Origin: MFD01275-c22 sp963705885 | GTDB lineage: Bacteria; Actinomycetota; Actinomycetes; JACCUZ01 | Length of the DNA stretch: 64,000 nucleotides | Direction: 5' to 3' | Assembly (NCBI GenBank): GCA_963705885.1 | Contig: OY970120.1 | Span: 868,001 to 932,000, forward strand | Shown here: positions 1 to 7,945 of the stretch, in pieces | How the letters are laid out: each line of letters opens with the position of its first letter | Position numbering within the stretch: position 1 is the first letter of the stretch | Notes under the pieces: generated by a model | What the model was told of the DNA's origin: nothing | Database searches by the model: none | What the model saw: only the letters and a program-made list of their open reading frames with translations | Made by a program: the position numbers and the translations under genes

Positions 1-2
1 GC

Positions 3-1337
3 CGTCGCGCGCGGCCGGGTGGCGGGTGGTGGACGCCTGTCCGGGTGCTGCTGGCGCTGACGTTCCTGACCTTCGGGGTGGGGCTGCTGCAGAAGGAGTT
101 CTGCCGCGACACTGGCTGGGCCGCACCGGGCAACTACGTGCACGCCTGCTACAGCGACATCCCCCCACTGTTCTACGGCCGCGGTCTCGCCGACGGCGAG
201 GTGCCCTACGTCGGGCAGGAGGGCGACCGGCAGGTCGAGTACCCCGTGCTGACCGGCGCCGTCATGTGGGTCACCGCGCAGCTGGTGCCCGACGACCTCG
301 ACCCGGCCCAGCGGTCGCTGCGCTACTTCGACATCAACGCGCTCGCGCTCGCGGCCTGTGCGGCGGTGGCCGTCGTGGCGACGGCCGCGCTCGCCGGCCG
401 GCGTCCCTGGGACGCGGCGATGGTCGCGCTCGCCCCGGGCCTCGCCCTGGCGGGGACTGTGAACTGGGACCTGTGGGCCGTCGCCCTGCTCGCGCTGGGG
501 ATGTACGCGTGGGCGCGGGAACGGCCGCTGGCCGCCGGGGTGCTGATCGGGCTCGCCGCCGCGACGAAGTTCTACCCGCTCTTCGTGCTCGGTCCCCTGC
601 TGCTGCTGTGCCTGCGGGCGGGACGGTTGCGCGACGGCGGAGTCGTGCTGGCCGCCGCCGTGTCCGGCTGGGCAGCCGTCAACGTTCCGGTGATGCTGGC
701 GGACTTCGACGGGTGGGCGCGGTTCTACCGGCTCTCCGAGGAGCGGGGTGCCGGGTTCAGCTCGATCTGGTTCGTGCTGAGCCAGCAGGGCCACGAGGTA
801 CCAGCCAGGATGCTCAACACCCTCGCCGGCGGGGCGTTCCTCGCGTGCTGCCTCGCGATCGGGGTGCTCGCGCTCACCGCCGAGCGCCGGCCGCGCCTGC
901 CGCAGCTCGTGCTCCTCGTCGTGGCCGCGTTCCTCCTGACGAACAAGGTCTACTCCCCGCAGTACCTGCTCTGGCTGCTCCCCCTCGCCGCCCTCGCCCG
1001 GCCGCGGTGGCGGGACTTCCTGATCTGGCAGGTCGGCGAGGTTGTGCACTTCGTCGGCATCTGGATGCTCATCGCCGGCTACCCGCCGGGCAACGCCGAC
1101 CGGGCGCTGGGCGAGGACGGCTACGGTGCCACCGTGCTCGCGCACGTCGCCGGGACGCTGTGGCTGTGCGCGATGGTCGTGCGCGACATCCGGCGACCCG
1201 AGCACGACCCGGTCCGCACCGCGCCCGACGGCACCCCGTTCGCCGACGACCCGGCCGGCGGCGCCCTCGACGGCGCCGAGGACGCCTTCGTCCTGCGCCG
1301 CACCTTCCGCGATCGACCACGTAAGGCAGGCGTGTGA
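3..1337 (+). CDS. Glycosyltransferase family 87 / DUF2029-type membrane protein, 5'-truncated by window edge
   Basis: Polytopic membrane protein resembling the GT-C fold mannosyltransferase-like family 87, which uses polyprenyl-phosphate-linked sugars at the outer face of the membrane in actinobacterial envelope synthesis. The frame is open to the left edge of the window, so the GTG at 45 is probably internal and the N-terminus is missing. Visible are an extracytoplasmic loop rich in Tyr/Asp (YFDIN near 330), about eight hydrophobic segments, and a KFYPL motif typical of the family. In mycobacteria a related DUF2029 gene also lies just upstream of rpsF, which fits this neighbourhood. The last few codons lie inside repeat copy A, so the C-terminus (ending RKAGV) may be altered by that element. 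Family call fairly sure; substrate unknown. Confidence 0.75.
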   Translation, partial: RRARPGGGWWTPVRVLLALTFLTFGVGLLQKEFCRDTGWAAPGNYVHACYSDIPPLFYGRGLADGEVPYVGQEGDRQVEYPVLTGAVMWVTAQLVPDDLDPAQRSLRYFDINALALAACAAVAVVATAALAGRRPWDAAMVALAPGLALAGTVNWDLWAVALLALGMYAWARERPLAAGVLIGLAAATKFYPLFVLGPLLLLCLRAGRLRDGGVVLAAAVSGWAAVNVPVMLADFDGWARFYRLSEERGAGFSSIWFVLSQQGHEVPARMLNTLAGGAFLACCLAIGVLALTAERRPRLPQLVLLVVAAFLLTNKVYSPQYLLWLLPLAALARPRWRDFLIWQVGEVVHFVGIWMLIAGYPPGNADRALGEDGYGATVLAHVAGTLWLCAMVVRDIRRPEHDPVRTAPDGTPFADDPAGGALDGAEDAFVLRRTFRDRPRKAGV

Positions 1338-1383
1338 TCGCTTCGGGAGGCGTCTGAGCCTGCTGAGGCGATCACCCGCCTGC
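1303..1383. repeat. Palindromic repeat element, copy A
   Basis: A GC-rich element at the 3' ends of two convergent genes. Positions 1303-1352, reverse-complemented, match copy B (2340-2389) at 46 of 50 bases, and both resemble the arms of copy C (54470-54561). Its own arms, 1326-1341 and 1368-1383, pair with one mismatch over 16 bp around a 26-nt loop. It encodes the last residues of the GT87 gene and overlaps the stop of the broken gene at 1372. It may serve as a bidirectional terminator or be a REP-like element. Confidence 0.75.
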
Positions 1384-2209
1384 TGTCGCTGCCTGCCCCA
1401 GTCGCGACGTTGCCCGGGCCATGGCGGCAAGCACGCGCGCCCCGATCACGCCCGGCGTGCGCAGCTCGGGGAAGGTCCACCGGACGACCTCGAGGCCCCG
1501 ACGGCGAAACCGGTCCTCACGGATCTTCTCCCGCCAGACGATGCGGCCCGCCTCCTCGGGGCGACCACGACTCGCCGGGGTTGGCCGCGCGGCCGTCGGC
1601 GATCGGCAGCGCCCCGCTCGCGAGCCGCGCCCCCGGCCAGCTGCGGCAGCGGTTCATGACCTCGGTCAGCTCGTCGTGCGGCACGCCGAGTCGGAGGGCG
1701 GAGTCGAAGACCGCGACGGCGCACTCGGCACGAGTCGTCTCGCGCGCGACGTCGACCGCTGTGCGGGCGAGGGTCGTCAGGTCGAGCTCACCCTCGCGTC
1801 GTACGACGTGGTCATCAGGCAGCTCGGCGCAGTGGTGCTTGACGCCGGCTTCCACCCGCGAGCCTGCGGCCTCAGGCCGGGTGACGTGCAGGCGCGAGAG
1901 GTCGGGCTGGAGCAGTTCGAGCCCGTGCTCGGCGGCGGCCGTCTGGTGGCTGAGGACCGCCGGCGACGTCAGGACGAGGGTCAGCGCGGCGACGTCCATG
2001 CGGTGGCGCTCGGCCGGCTCCGCCCCGGCGTACGCCTCCCGCAGCGCGTAGACGCCACGGCGCACGGACACGATGTGCCGCGCCCTCCGCAGCCGCTGGA
2101 TGTCGTTCTGCGAGTGGCCGGAACGGCGGGCCTGCAGCGCCGTGAACACTCCGCGCTGTGTCGCGGCGACGCCCGACAGCTCGGGTGCGATGTAGGGCTC
2201 GTAGGACAC
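1372..2209 (-). pseudogene. AbiEi/DUF559-type protein, disrupted by an internal deletion
   Basis: The N-terminal 220 residues resemble actinobacterial proteins with an AbiEi-like antitoxin winged-helix domain (QRGVFTALQARRSGHS, then RRGVYALREAY) followed by a DUF559/Vsr-like nuclease domain. The reading frame runs from GTG 2209 through a GESWS motif that normally opens the nuclease half, then hits a stop near 1517. In another frame, from about 1570 down to 1372, the nuclease C-terminus is intact (RIVWREKIREDRFRRRG, then EVVRW). The middle of the nuclease domain therefore seems to be lost by a deletion of roughly 40-50 codons that also shifted the frame. The gene sits between two inverted copies of the palindromic repeat. 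Family assignment is by pattern recognition; the disruption is seen directly. Confidence 0.7.
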
Positions 2210-2339
2210 GAACGGCAGCGTCGCACCCGCGTCGCGGCCGGGCGCCGCTGTTGTCCACAGCGACGGTGCTGCGCGCGACCAGAGCCTCCGATCCGGAGCG
2301 GCGCCCCAGCAGGCGAGAGATCACCTCGGCAGGTGTCCA

Positions 2340-2389
2340 TGCCTACCGAAGCGATCACCCGCCTGCCTCACGTGGTCGATCGCGGAAGG
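2340..2389. repeat. Palindromic repeat element, copy B (half-element)
   Basis: Matches copy A in inverted orientation at 46 of 50 positions, so A and B face each other around the disrupted gene at 1372-2209. It overlaps the last codons of the alanine-racemase-like gene, giving a C-terminal LPRSTT. Only one arm is obvious here; the facing arm is degenerate. Apart from this repeat, no gene or promoter stands out in the 158-nt gap 2210-2367. Confidence 0.75.
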
Positions 2390-3417
2390 GGGCCGGGGGC
2401 GACGCGGTCGGGGTGGAGGGTGGTGAGGCGGACGTCGCAGTCGAGCTCGTCGCCGATCGCGGGCGGGTCGACCGAGGCCGGCAGCAGGAGCAACGAGACG
2501 TGCATGTGCGGCGGCTCGGCGAACCAGCGCTGCCTGCCGGCCCAGCGGAAGGGCGAGAGCGACAGGTTGGCCGCCGCGAGGGTCCCCTGCGCCAGCGCCT
2601 TGCCGCGCCCGACCGGCCCGCGGGCCGTCCGCGGTGCCTCCAGCGCGACGCCGTGCGCGGTGCCGCCGCTGACCACGACGAGGTGCCCGTCGCGCGCGGC
2701 GCGGCGCTGCCGGTAGCCGTAGCGCTCGCCGCGCGCCAGGGGGTGCACGTCGAGCACGGCGCCCCGGGCGGTGAGCGCTGCGCGGTCGCCGAGCCACAGG
2801 TCGGTGCCGACGCGCGGCCGGAAGGTCGTCGCCGGGAACCGCGACCGCAGCCGGCCCAGCTCGGCGGGCGTCAGGTGGCTGACCCAGGCGGTGCCGGTGT
2901 CGACACCCGCGGCCGCGAACCGGTCCAGCCACCCCGACACCTCGGCCGCCGGGTCGTAGCCGCGGTGCCGGTCCATCGGCAGGTGGAAGGCCAGGCCCTC
3001 GAGCCGCACCCCGCCGAGCAGCCCGGCCGCCTCGGCCACGTCTCCCGGCCCGATGCCGTGCCGGCGCATCGACGTCATCGCCTCGAGCACGGCGCGGGAG
3101 CCGCCGCCGGCGCGCAGCACCTCGAGATGGGACACGGTCTGCACGAGGCGGCCGCCGGGGTCCTCGCGCAGTCGCGGGTAGGACGGGCTCATCACCAGCA
3201 CGTCGCCGCCGAACGCGTCGCAGACCACAGCCAGCTCGTCGGGCGTGCCCACGGCCACCGTGTCGACGCCGAGGGCCTGCGCCTCACGGCCGAGCCGCGC
3301 GTTGCCCAGCCCGTAGCCGTTCCCCTTCGTCACCGGCACGACGCCCGGCGACGCGTCGACCACCGACCGCAGGTGCGCGTGCCAGCGCGGCTCGTCGACG
3401 TACAGCGAGAAGGTCAC
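2368..3417 (-). CDS. Alanine racemase-like PLP enzyme (fold type III)
   Basis: The N-terminal TIM-barrel of fold-III PLP enzymes is visible, with the likely PLP lysine in PVTKGNGYGLG about 30 residues from the start. Family members racemise or decarboxylate amino acids. At 349 residues it is a little short for a full Alr (about 370), and I do not see the C-terminal catalytic tyrosine context clearly, so it may belong to the Alr-like subfamily that travels with FemABX genes. It starts at GTG 3417, 4 nt after the femX-like stop, so the two are translationally coupled and probably act together on peptidoglycan peptide synthesis or amino-acid supply (inference). The final residues are encoded by repeat copy B. 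Confidence 0.75.
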   Translation of the reverse strand: MTFSLYVDEPRWHAHLRSVVDASPGVVPVTKGNGYGLGNARLGREAQALGVDTVAVGTPDELAVVCDAFGGDVLVMSPSYPRLREDPGGRLVQTVSHLEVLRAGGGSRAVLEAMTSMRRHGIGPGDVAEAAGLLGGVRLEGLAFHLPMDRHRGYDPAAEVSGWLDRFAAAGVDTGTAWVSHLTPAELGRLRSRFPATTFRPRVGTDLWLGDRAALTARGAVLDVHPLARGERYGYRQRRAARDGHLVVVSGGTAHGVALEAPRTARGPVGRGKALAQGTLAAANLSLSPFRWAGRQRWFAEPPHMHVSLLLLPASVDPPAIGDELDCDVRLTTLHPDRVAPGPLPRSTT

Positions 3418-3421
3418 GACG

Positions 3422-4546
3422 TCAGCGCCGGTCCAGGTAGAGCTCGAACGCCTTGAACAGCAGGCGGTTCAGCGGGAGGTCCCACTCGCCGAGGTACTCC
3501 ACCGCCTCGCCGCCCGTGCCGAGCTTGAACTGGATGAGCCCGAAGTGCGGGTCGTCCTCGGAGAGCGTGTCCGTGATGCCGCGCAGGTCGTAGACCTCGG
3601 CGCCCGCGGCCGCGGCGTCGCGCAGCATCTGCCACTGCACCGCGTTCGAGCCGCGCACCTCGCGCTTGGCCGTGGACGAGGCGCCGTAGGAGTACCAGGC
3701 GTGGCGGCCGACGCGGACGAGCGTCGTCGCCGCGACCAGGTCACCCTCGTGGTGGGCGAGGTAGAGCCGGACGCGGTCGTCGTCCTCGGCGCGCATCGCG
3801 GTCCACATCCGCTGGAAGTACGACAGCGGGCGACCGGTGAAGTGGTCGCGCTCGGCGGTCTCGAGGTAGAGCGCGTGGAACGCCGGCAGGTCGTCCTCGG
3901 TGCCGAGGGTGACCTCGACGCCGGTCTTGCCGGCCTTCTTGACGTTGCGCCGCCACAGCTGGTTGAACCCCTTGAGCAGGTCCTCCTCGGAGCGTCCGGC
4001 GAGCGGAACCTGGAACACGAACTGCGGCTGCCCGGCCGAGAAGCCCTCGTCGCCGGAGGGCGCGCGCCACCCGCGCGCCGTCAACGTGTCGGCGACCCGG
4101 TCGGCAACGGGGTCGGTGTGGTCGGGGGGTACGTCCGCGAGCCGCTTCGCGGACCCCTCGGCGATCGCGGCCTTGACCGTCGCGGCCGTCCAGCGCCGCC
4201 GGGTCACGAGCGGGCCCATCTTCACCCCGAAGGCGCCGGCGTCACGGAGGTGCTCGACCATCGGGTCGAGCCAGGCACCGAGGTCGTCGGAGGCCCAGTC
4301 GATGACCGGCCCCTCGGGCAGGTAGGCGAGGAACCGCCTCACCTTGGGGACCTGGCGCAGCAGCACCAGTCCGGCGCCGACCAGGGTGCCCTCTGCGTCG
4401 TGCCAGCCGAGGCTCTGCGCCCCCCACTCACGCTTGACCTCGGCCCACGACGGGCACTGCAGGAAGCTCACGGAGGTCTCGGTCGACCGTGCGGTGACGA
4501 ACGCGAGGTGCTCGTCGTGGCTGATCTCGCGCACGGTGACCGTCAT
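3422..4546 (-). CDS. FemABX-family peptidoglycan bridge aminoacyltransferase
   Basis: FemABX enzymes use aminoacyl-tRNA to add an amino acid to the peptidoglycan stem peptide and have two GNAT-like domains. The 374-residue protein has the expected features: an N-terminal FLQCPSWAEVK stretch, an YLPEGPVIDW segment, a LWRRNVKKAGKTGVEV stretch in the second half, and YSYGASS followed by LRGI near the end. It acts in the cytoplasm at the membrane surface. ATG 4546 is the start. It is coupled to the downstream racemase-like gene. The amino acid added cannot be told from sequence alone. Confidence 0.85.
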   Translation of the reverse strand: MTVTVREISHDEHLAFVTARSTETSVSFLQCPSWAEVKREWGAQSLGWHDAEGTLVGAGLVLLRQVPKVRRFLAYLPEGPVIDWASDDLGAWLDPMVEHLRDAGAFGVKMGPLVTRRRWTAATVKAAIAEGSAKRLADVPPDHTDPVADRVADTLTARGWRAPSGDEGFSAGQPQFVFQVPLAGRSEEDLLKGFNQLWRRNVKKAGKTGVEVTLGTEDDLPAFHALYLETAERDHFTGRPLSYFQRMWTAMRAEDDDRVRLYLAHHEGDLVAATTLVRVGRHAWYSYGASSTAKREVRGSNAVQWQMLRDAAAAGAEVYDLRGITDTLSEDDPHFGLIQFKLGTGGEAVEYLGEWDLPLNRLLFKAFELYLDRR

Positions 4547-4603
4547 GGGCGACGAGGCTACCCAGCGCCGCGCGGAGGCCGCGGCTCGCCGTTCCCCGTC
4601 GCG

Positions 4604-4666
4604 TCCACGGCGCCGCGGTCGATGTGGATCTCCGAACGTTCGTCCGGACGGCCGCGGCGCCGTGGA
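4604..4666. terminator. 15-bp stem hairpin downstream of yceI
   Basis: Positions 4604-4618 and 4652-4666 form a perfect 15-bp inverted repeat with a 33-nt loop that itself contains the palindrome CGAACGTTCG. It lies 14 nt past the yceI stop on the minus strand and upstream of the femX-like ATG. That suits termination of yceI transcription, although no T-run is present. Confidence 0.55.
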
Positions 4667-4679
4667 TGCGGTGGTGCGG

Positions 4680-5306
4680 TCAGGCCTGGCGGGCGGCCTG
4701 GGCCTCGATCTCGATGCGGACCTTCTTGGAGACGAGCATGCCGCCGCTCTCGAGGGCGACGTTCCAGGTGAGGCCGAAGTCCTCGCGGTCGATCTCGGTG
4801 GAGGCCGTGACGGCGAGCTTCTCGTTGCCCCACGGGTCCTTCGCGACGCCGTCGAGCTCGACGTCGAGGGTGACCTCGCGGGTGACGTCCTTGATCGTCA
4901 GCTGGCCGACGACCGTGAAGGACGCGCCCTTCTGACCGGTCACCCGGGCGTTGGCGAAGGTCATGTCCGGGTAGGTCTCGGAGGCGAAGAAGTCCTCGGA
5001 GCGCAGGTGCGCGTCACGGTCCGCGGTGCCGGTGTCGACCGAGCCCGTCTTGATCGTCGCCTCCGCGGTCGAGCTCTGGGCGTCGTCGCCGACGGTGATG
5101 CTGCCGGTGTAGTCGCCGAAGCTGCCACGGACCTTGGTCACCATCAGGTGGCGGGCGACGAAGCCGATGCGGGTGTGCGTCGGGTCCAGGACGTAGGTCC
5201 CGGCGGCGGGCAGAGCCACGCCGTCCACGACGCGGAGCCCGCCGGTCGCGGCGTTCTCGGCGGCCTGCTCGACGGCGGTCTGGGGGGCGGTCTCGGAGGT
5301 GGTCAT
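4680..5306 (-). CDS. YceI-family protein
   Basis: YceI proteins are lipocalin-like beta-barrels that bind isoprenoid or other lipidic ligands. Conserved stretches include YVLDPTHTRIGFVARHLMVTKV, RGSFGDYTGSI, SEDFFASETYPDMTF and ITQ-type DVTREVTLDVE, ending in EIEAQAARQA. An in-frame GTG lies at 5336, but the strong Shine-Dalgarno AGGGAAGG falls between it and ATG 5306, so 5306 is taken as the start, giving 208 residues. No signal peptide is visible, so it is probably cytoplasmic. It diverges from a marR gene across a compact promoter with two palindromes (5369-5398), which suggests that regulator represses it, for example in response to a lipophilic compound. Confidence 0.85.
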   Translation of the reverse strand: MTTSETAPQTAVEQAAENAATGGLRVVDGVALPAAGTYVLDPTHTRIGFVARHLMVTKVRGSFGDYTGSITVGDDAQSSTAEATIKTGSVDTGTADRDAHLRSEDFFASETYPDMTFANARVTGQKGASFTVVGQLTIKDVTREVTLDVELDGVAKDPWGNEKLAVTASTEIDREDFGLTWNVALESGGMLVSKKVRIEIEAQAARQA

Positions 5307-5368
5307 GGGTTTGGTCCTTCCCTGTGGGCGGGGCACCGGCCTGGCGTGGTCGGTTGATGTCTGCTAGA

Positions 5369-5402
5369 GCAAATATTGCACTCTCAACATTCCTGTTGTC
5401 AA
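5369..5402. promoter_or_regulatory. yceI promoter with two MarR operator-like palindromes
   Basis: On the minus strand TTGACA (5402-5397), an 18-nt spacer and CAATAT (5378-5373) form a good sigma-70-type promoter for yceI. Two perfect palindromes overlie it: GCAAATATTGC (5369-5379) over the -10 and CAACA-TTCC-TGTTG (5385-5398) over the spacer and -35 edge. This AT-rich island is unusual for the window and sits between yceI and marR, as expected for a MarR operator. Confidence 0.7.
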
Positions 5403-5422
5403 GTAGATGTAGGATGTGGACC

Positions 5423-5974
5423 ATGACGAACTCCGCGACCCGTCGCCGCGACGCCGCGACCGGGGCCCGCCCGGCCGAGGCGCTCTTCGCCGACGAGCGG
5501 CTCACCACCGGGGGCCTGCTCGCCGAGTCCTACGCCGGGCTGCTGGCGCGCACGGCCAGCCAGCTGGGCGCCCACGGCCTGTCGCCGGTGGAGTTCGAGG
5601 TCCTCATCCGGCTCGCCCGCACCCCCCTGGGCCTGCTGCGGATGACCGACCTGGCGGCGCAGTCGTCGGTCACCACCAGCGGCATCACCCGCGTCGTCGA
5701 CCGGCTCCAGGGGCGCGGGCTCGTGTCCCGGCAGGCCTGCACGACCGACCGCCGCGCGACCTACGCGGTGATCACCGACGAGGGCCGGGACCTCATGGCC
5801 GACCTGCTCCCGGGGCACCTCGAGCTGATCGAGACCTGGCTGACCGGCCCGTTGCGCGAGTCGGGGGACCTCGAGGCGTTCACGGCGATCATGCGGCGGG
5901 TCCGCGACCGTGTCGTGCCCGACGCCGAGGCGGGCAGCGCGGGGCCGCTGCCCGGCAGCCGAACGGCCGGCTAG
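5423..5974 (+). CDS. MarR-family transcriptional regulator
   Basis: Winged-helix regulator of about 183 residues. The core LSPVEFEVLIRLARTPLGLLRMTDLAAQ, TSGITRVVDRLQGRGLVSR and the wing DRRATYAVITDEGR are typical MarR. The frame extends upstream to 5324, but AGGA at 5411-5414 places the start at ATG 5423. It is divergent from yceI over a 116-nt region with two palindromes, so autorepression and control of yceI are likely. MarR proteins dimerise and release DNA on binding phenolic or lipophilic ligands; the ligand here is unknown. Confidence 0.85.
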   Translation: MTNSATRRRDAATGARPAEALFADERLTTGGLLAESYAGLLARTASQLGAHGLSPVEFEVLIRLARTPLGLLRMTDLAAQSSVTTSGITRVVDRLQGRGLVSRQACTTDRRATYAVITDEGRDLMADLLPGHLELIETWLTGPLRESGDLEAFTAIMRRVRDRVVPDAEAGSAGPLPGSRTAG

Positions 5975-5977
5975 GCG

Positions 5978-6790
5978 TCAGCGCGGGAGGCCCTCGCGCA
6001 GGTAGGCGATGTCGGCGCCCTGACCCTCGGCGCCGCCGGGGGTCTCGACCACGACGGGCGCGCCGGCGGAGGACACCACGGCGAGGATGTCGGAGCCCTC
6101 GATCGAGCCGCGCCCGAGGTTCGCGTGCCGGTCGGCCCCCGAGTCGAACACGTCGCGCGAGTCGTTGGCGTGCACCAGGTCCACCCGGCCGGTGACCGCC
6201 TTGACCCGGTCGACGAGCCCGGCGAGCTCCTCGCCCCCGGCATGGGCGTGGCAGGTGTCGAGGCAGAACCCGACGCGGGCCATCGTCGCCGCGTCGCACC
6301 GGTCGTCGAGGACCTCCCACAGCCGGGCGACGCGGTCGAGCCGGCGGGCCATCGCGTTGCCGCCGCCCGCGGTGTTCTCGACGAGGATCGGCAGGGGCGG
6401 CTCGAACCGCTCGAGTGTCTTGGCCCAGTTGTCGAAGCCGGTCTCCGGGTCGTCACCGGCCAGGACGTGGCCGCCGTGGACGACGAGTCCCGAGGCCCCG
6501 ACCTCTGCGGCCAGCGTGGCGTGCTGCGCAAGGAGCTTGCGACTCGGGATGCGGATGCGGTTGTTCGAGGTGGCCACGTTGATCACGTAGGGCGCGTGGA
6601 CGTAGAGGTCGACGCCCGCGGCCGCGGCGTCGGCCCGCAGCCCGGCCGCGCCTCCCTCGTAGGCCACGGCCGGCCCCTTCCAGCCCTGCGGGTCGCCGAG
6701 GAAGAACTGGGCGAGGTCGGCGCCGCGGGCACCCGCCTCGGCGAGCGGGTCGGCCTGGTCGACGTGGGCCCCGATGCGTAGTGACGTCAC
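5978..6790 (-). CDS. nfo: Endonuclease IV (AP endonuclease, Nfo family)
   Basis: TIM-barrel metal-dependent enzyme that cleaves DNA 5' to abasic sites in base-excision repair. Visible motifs are RIGAHVD at the start, YVHAPYVINVA, GLVVHGGHV, ILVENTAGGG, GFCLDTCHAHAGG, HANDS near 190 and VVVETPG at the end. These carry the His, Glu and Asp residues that bind the three zinc ions in this family. The frame opens at 6826, but GTG 6790 (MTSLRIGAHV) fits family N-termini better, giving 270 residues. It ends 3 nt from the marR stop (convergent), and its 5' end faces the rpsF promoter region. Confidence 0.85.
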   Translation of the reverse strand: MTSLRIGAHVDQADPLAEAGARGADLAQFFLGDPQGWKGPAVAYEGGAAGLRADAAAAGVDLYVHAPYVINVATSNNRIRIPSRKLLAQHATLAAEVGASGLVVHGGHVLAGDDPETGFDNWAKTLERFEPPLPILVENTAGGGNAMARRLDRVARLWEVLDDRCDAATMARVGFCLDTCHAHAGGEELAGLVDRVKAVTGRVDLVHANDSRDVFDSGADRHANLGRGSIEGSDILAVVSSAGAPVVVETPGGAEGQGADIAYLREGLPR

Positions 6791-6854
6791 CCCCCGACAG
6801 TACGACCGGGGCCCGACAGGGGTCACTGCGCGGACGTGTCCTGTGGACGAGGAT

Positions 6855-6883
6855 TTCTCGTGCCGCGCGGCGGCCGGTACCCT
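6855..6883 (+). promoter_or_regulatory. Candidate promoter of the rpsF operon
   Basis: TTCTCG (6855-6860), a 17-nt spacer and TACCCT (6878-6883) resemble a sigma-70/HrdB promoter, leaving a leader of about 130 nt before rpsF. The -35 is weak, so this is a tentative call. Confidence 0.45.
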
Positions 6884-6931
6884 TCTCGCTGGCGTCGACC
6901 CCCGCGGCCGGCGCCGACGCAGCCGCTACGC

Positions 6932-6990
6932 AGGTCTGGGAGCAGACCCTGCGCAGCGCAGTAGCCCTCCTGCCACGGAGAGACCGTGGC
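6932..6990 (+). promoter_or_regulatory. Structured rpsF mRNA leader (two hairpins)
   Basis: GGTCTG-GGAG-CAGACC (6933-6948) extends outward through GCAGG/CCCTGC with one bulged C. GCCACGG-AGAGA-CCGTGGC (6972-6990) follows, about 15 nt before the AGAGGAGG ribosome site. S6:S18 autoregulation through an mRNA structure carrying a CCG trinucleotide is known in several bacteria, and CCG motifs occur here, so a role in autoregulation is plausible but not shown. Confidence 0.45.
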
Positions 6991-7020
6991 CGCCGAGTCC
7001 AGAGGAGGTGGGTTGTCCGC

Positions 7021-7311
7021 ATGCGTCACTACGAACTGATGGTGATCCTCGACCCCGACGTCGAGGAGCGCACCGTCGCTCCCGCTCTCGACCAGTTCCT
7101 GTCCGTCGTGAAGAAGGACGGCGGCAACATCGAGAAGGTCGACATCTGGGGCCGCCGCCGGATGTCCTTCGAGATCGCCAAGAAGTCCGAGGGCATCTAC
7201 GCCGTTGTGGACCTGCAGGCCGAGCCGGCGACGGTCAAGGAGCTCGACCGCCAGCTCAACCTCAACGAGGCAGTGCTGCGCACCAAGGTCATGCGCCCGG
7301 ACCAGCGCTAG
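7021..7311 (+). CDS. rpsF: 30S ribosomal protein S6
   Basis: The 96-residue protein begins MRHYELMVILDPDV and contains the conserved WGRRRMSFEIAKKSEGIYAVVDLQ and LNEAVLRTKVMR. S6 binds 16S rRNA as a heterodimer with S18, whose gene lies two positions downstream. GGAGG at 7005-7009 and ATG 7021 define the start; the longer open frame back to 6781 has no coding character. First gene of rpsF-ssb-rpsR-rplI, an order conserved in actinobacteria. Confidence 0.97.
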   Translation: MRHYELMVILDPDVEERTVAPALDQFLSVVKKDGGNIEKVDIWGRRRMSFEIAKKSEGIYAVVDLQAEPATVKELDRQLNLNEAVLRTKVMRPDQR

Positions 7312-7349
7312 TCCCCGACAGCCCGCCCAGACTCCGGAGGAAGCCACCC

Positions 7350-7883
7350 ATGGCCGCAGGCGACACCGTCATCACCCTCGTCGGCAACCTGGTCGACGAC
7401 CCCGAGCTGCGCTTCACCCCCAGCGGTGCGGCCGTGGCCAAGTTCCGCATCGCGTCGACGCCGCGGTTCCTCGACAAGCAGACCAACGAGTGGAAGGACG
7501 GCGAGAGCCTCTTCCTCTCCTGCAACGTCTGGCGCCAGGCGGCCGAGAACGTCGCGGAGTCCCTCCAGCGCGGCATGCGCGTGGTCGTGCAGGGCCGGCT
7601 CAAGCAGCGGTCCTACGAGACCAAGGAGGGCGAGAAGCGCACCGTCTACGAGGTCGAGGTCGACGAGGTCGGCCCGAGCCTGCGCAACGCCACCGCGAAG
7701 GTCGTCAAGACCCAGCGCGGCGGCGGGGGCGGCGGCTTCGGCGGCGGCCAGCAGGCCGACAACGACCCGTGGGCCTCGGCCTCCCCGGCCGCCGCCGCCG
7801 GCGCGCCCGGCGGCGGCACCCAGGGCGGCGGCGGTGGCGGTGGCTGGAACAACCCCGGCGCCAACGACGAGCCCCCTTTCTGA
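7350..7883 (+). CDS. ssb: Single-stranded DNA-binding protein
   Basis: OB-fold protein (about residues 1-115) coating single-stranded DNA in replication, repair and recombination. Core motifs include ITLVGNLVDDPELRFTPSG, CNVWRQAAENVAESL, GMRVVVQGRLKQRSYE and VYEVEVDEVGPSLRNATAKV. A long Gly/Ala-rich linker with runs of glycine follows and ends in the acidic tip DEPPF, which recruits partner proteins. At 177 residues it has normal actinobacterial length. CGGAGG lies 9 nt before ATG 7350. Cotranscribed with rpsF. Confidence 0.97.
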   Translation: MAAGDTVITLVGNLVDDPELRFTPSGAAVAKFRIASTPRFLDKQTNEWKDGESLFLSCNVWRQAAENVAESLQRGMRVVVQGRLKQRSYETKEGEKRTVYEVEVDEVGPSLRNATAKVVKTQRGGGGGGFGGGQQADNDPWASASPAAAAGAPGGGTQGGGGGGGWNNPGANDEPPF

Positions 7884-7945
7884 CCCACCCATCCGATTGA
7901 CCATCCCGGCCTTCCCGCCGGGCATCCAGGAACTGGAGCACCACG

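Noticed and set aside
1303..2389. Insertion sequence carrying a passenger gene
   Set aside because: No transposase and no target duplications seen; repeats resemble copy C, which stands alone as a hairpin.
2158..3456. Plus-strand frame of 432 codons opposite the racemase-like gene
   Set aside because: Compositional shadow; the minus strand encodes a recognisable PLP enzyme.
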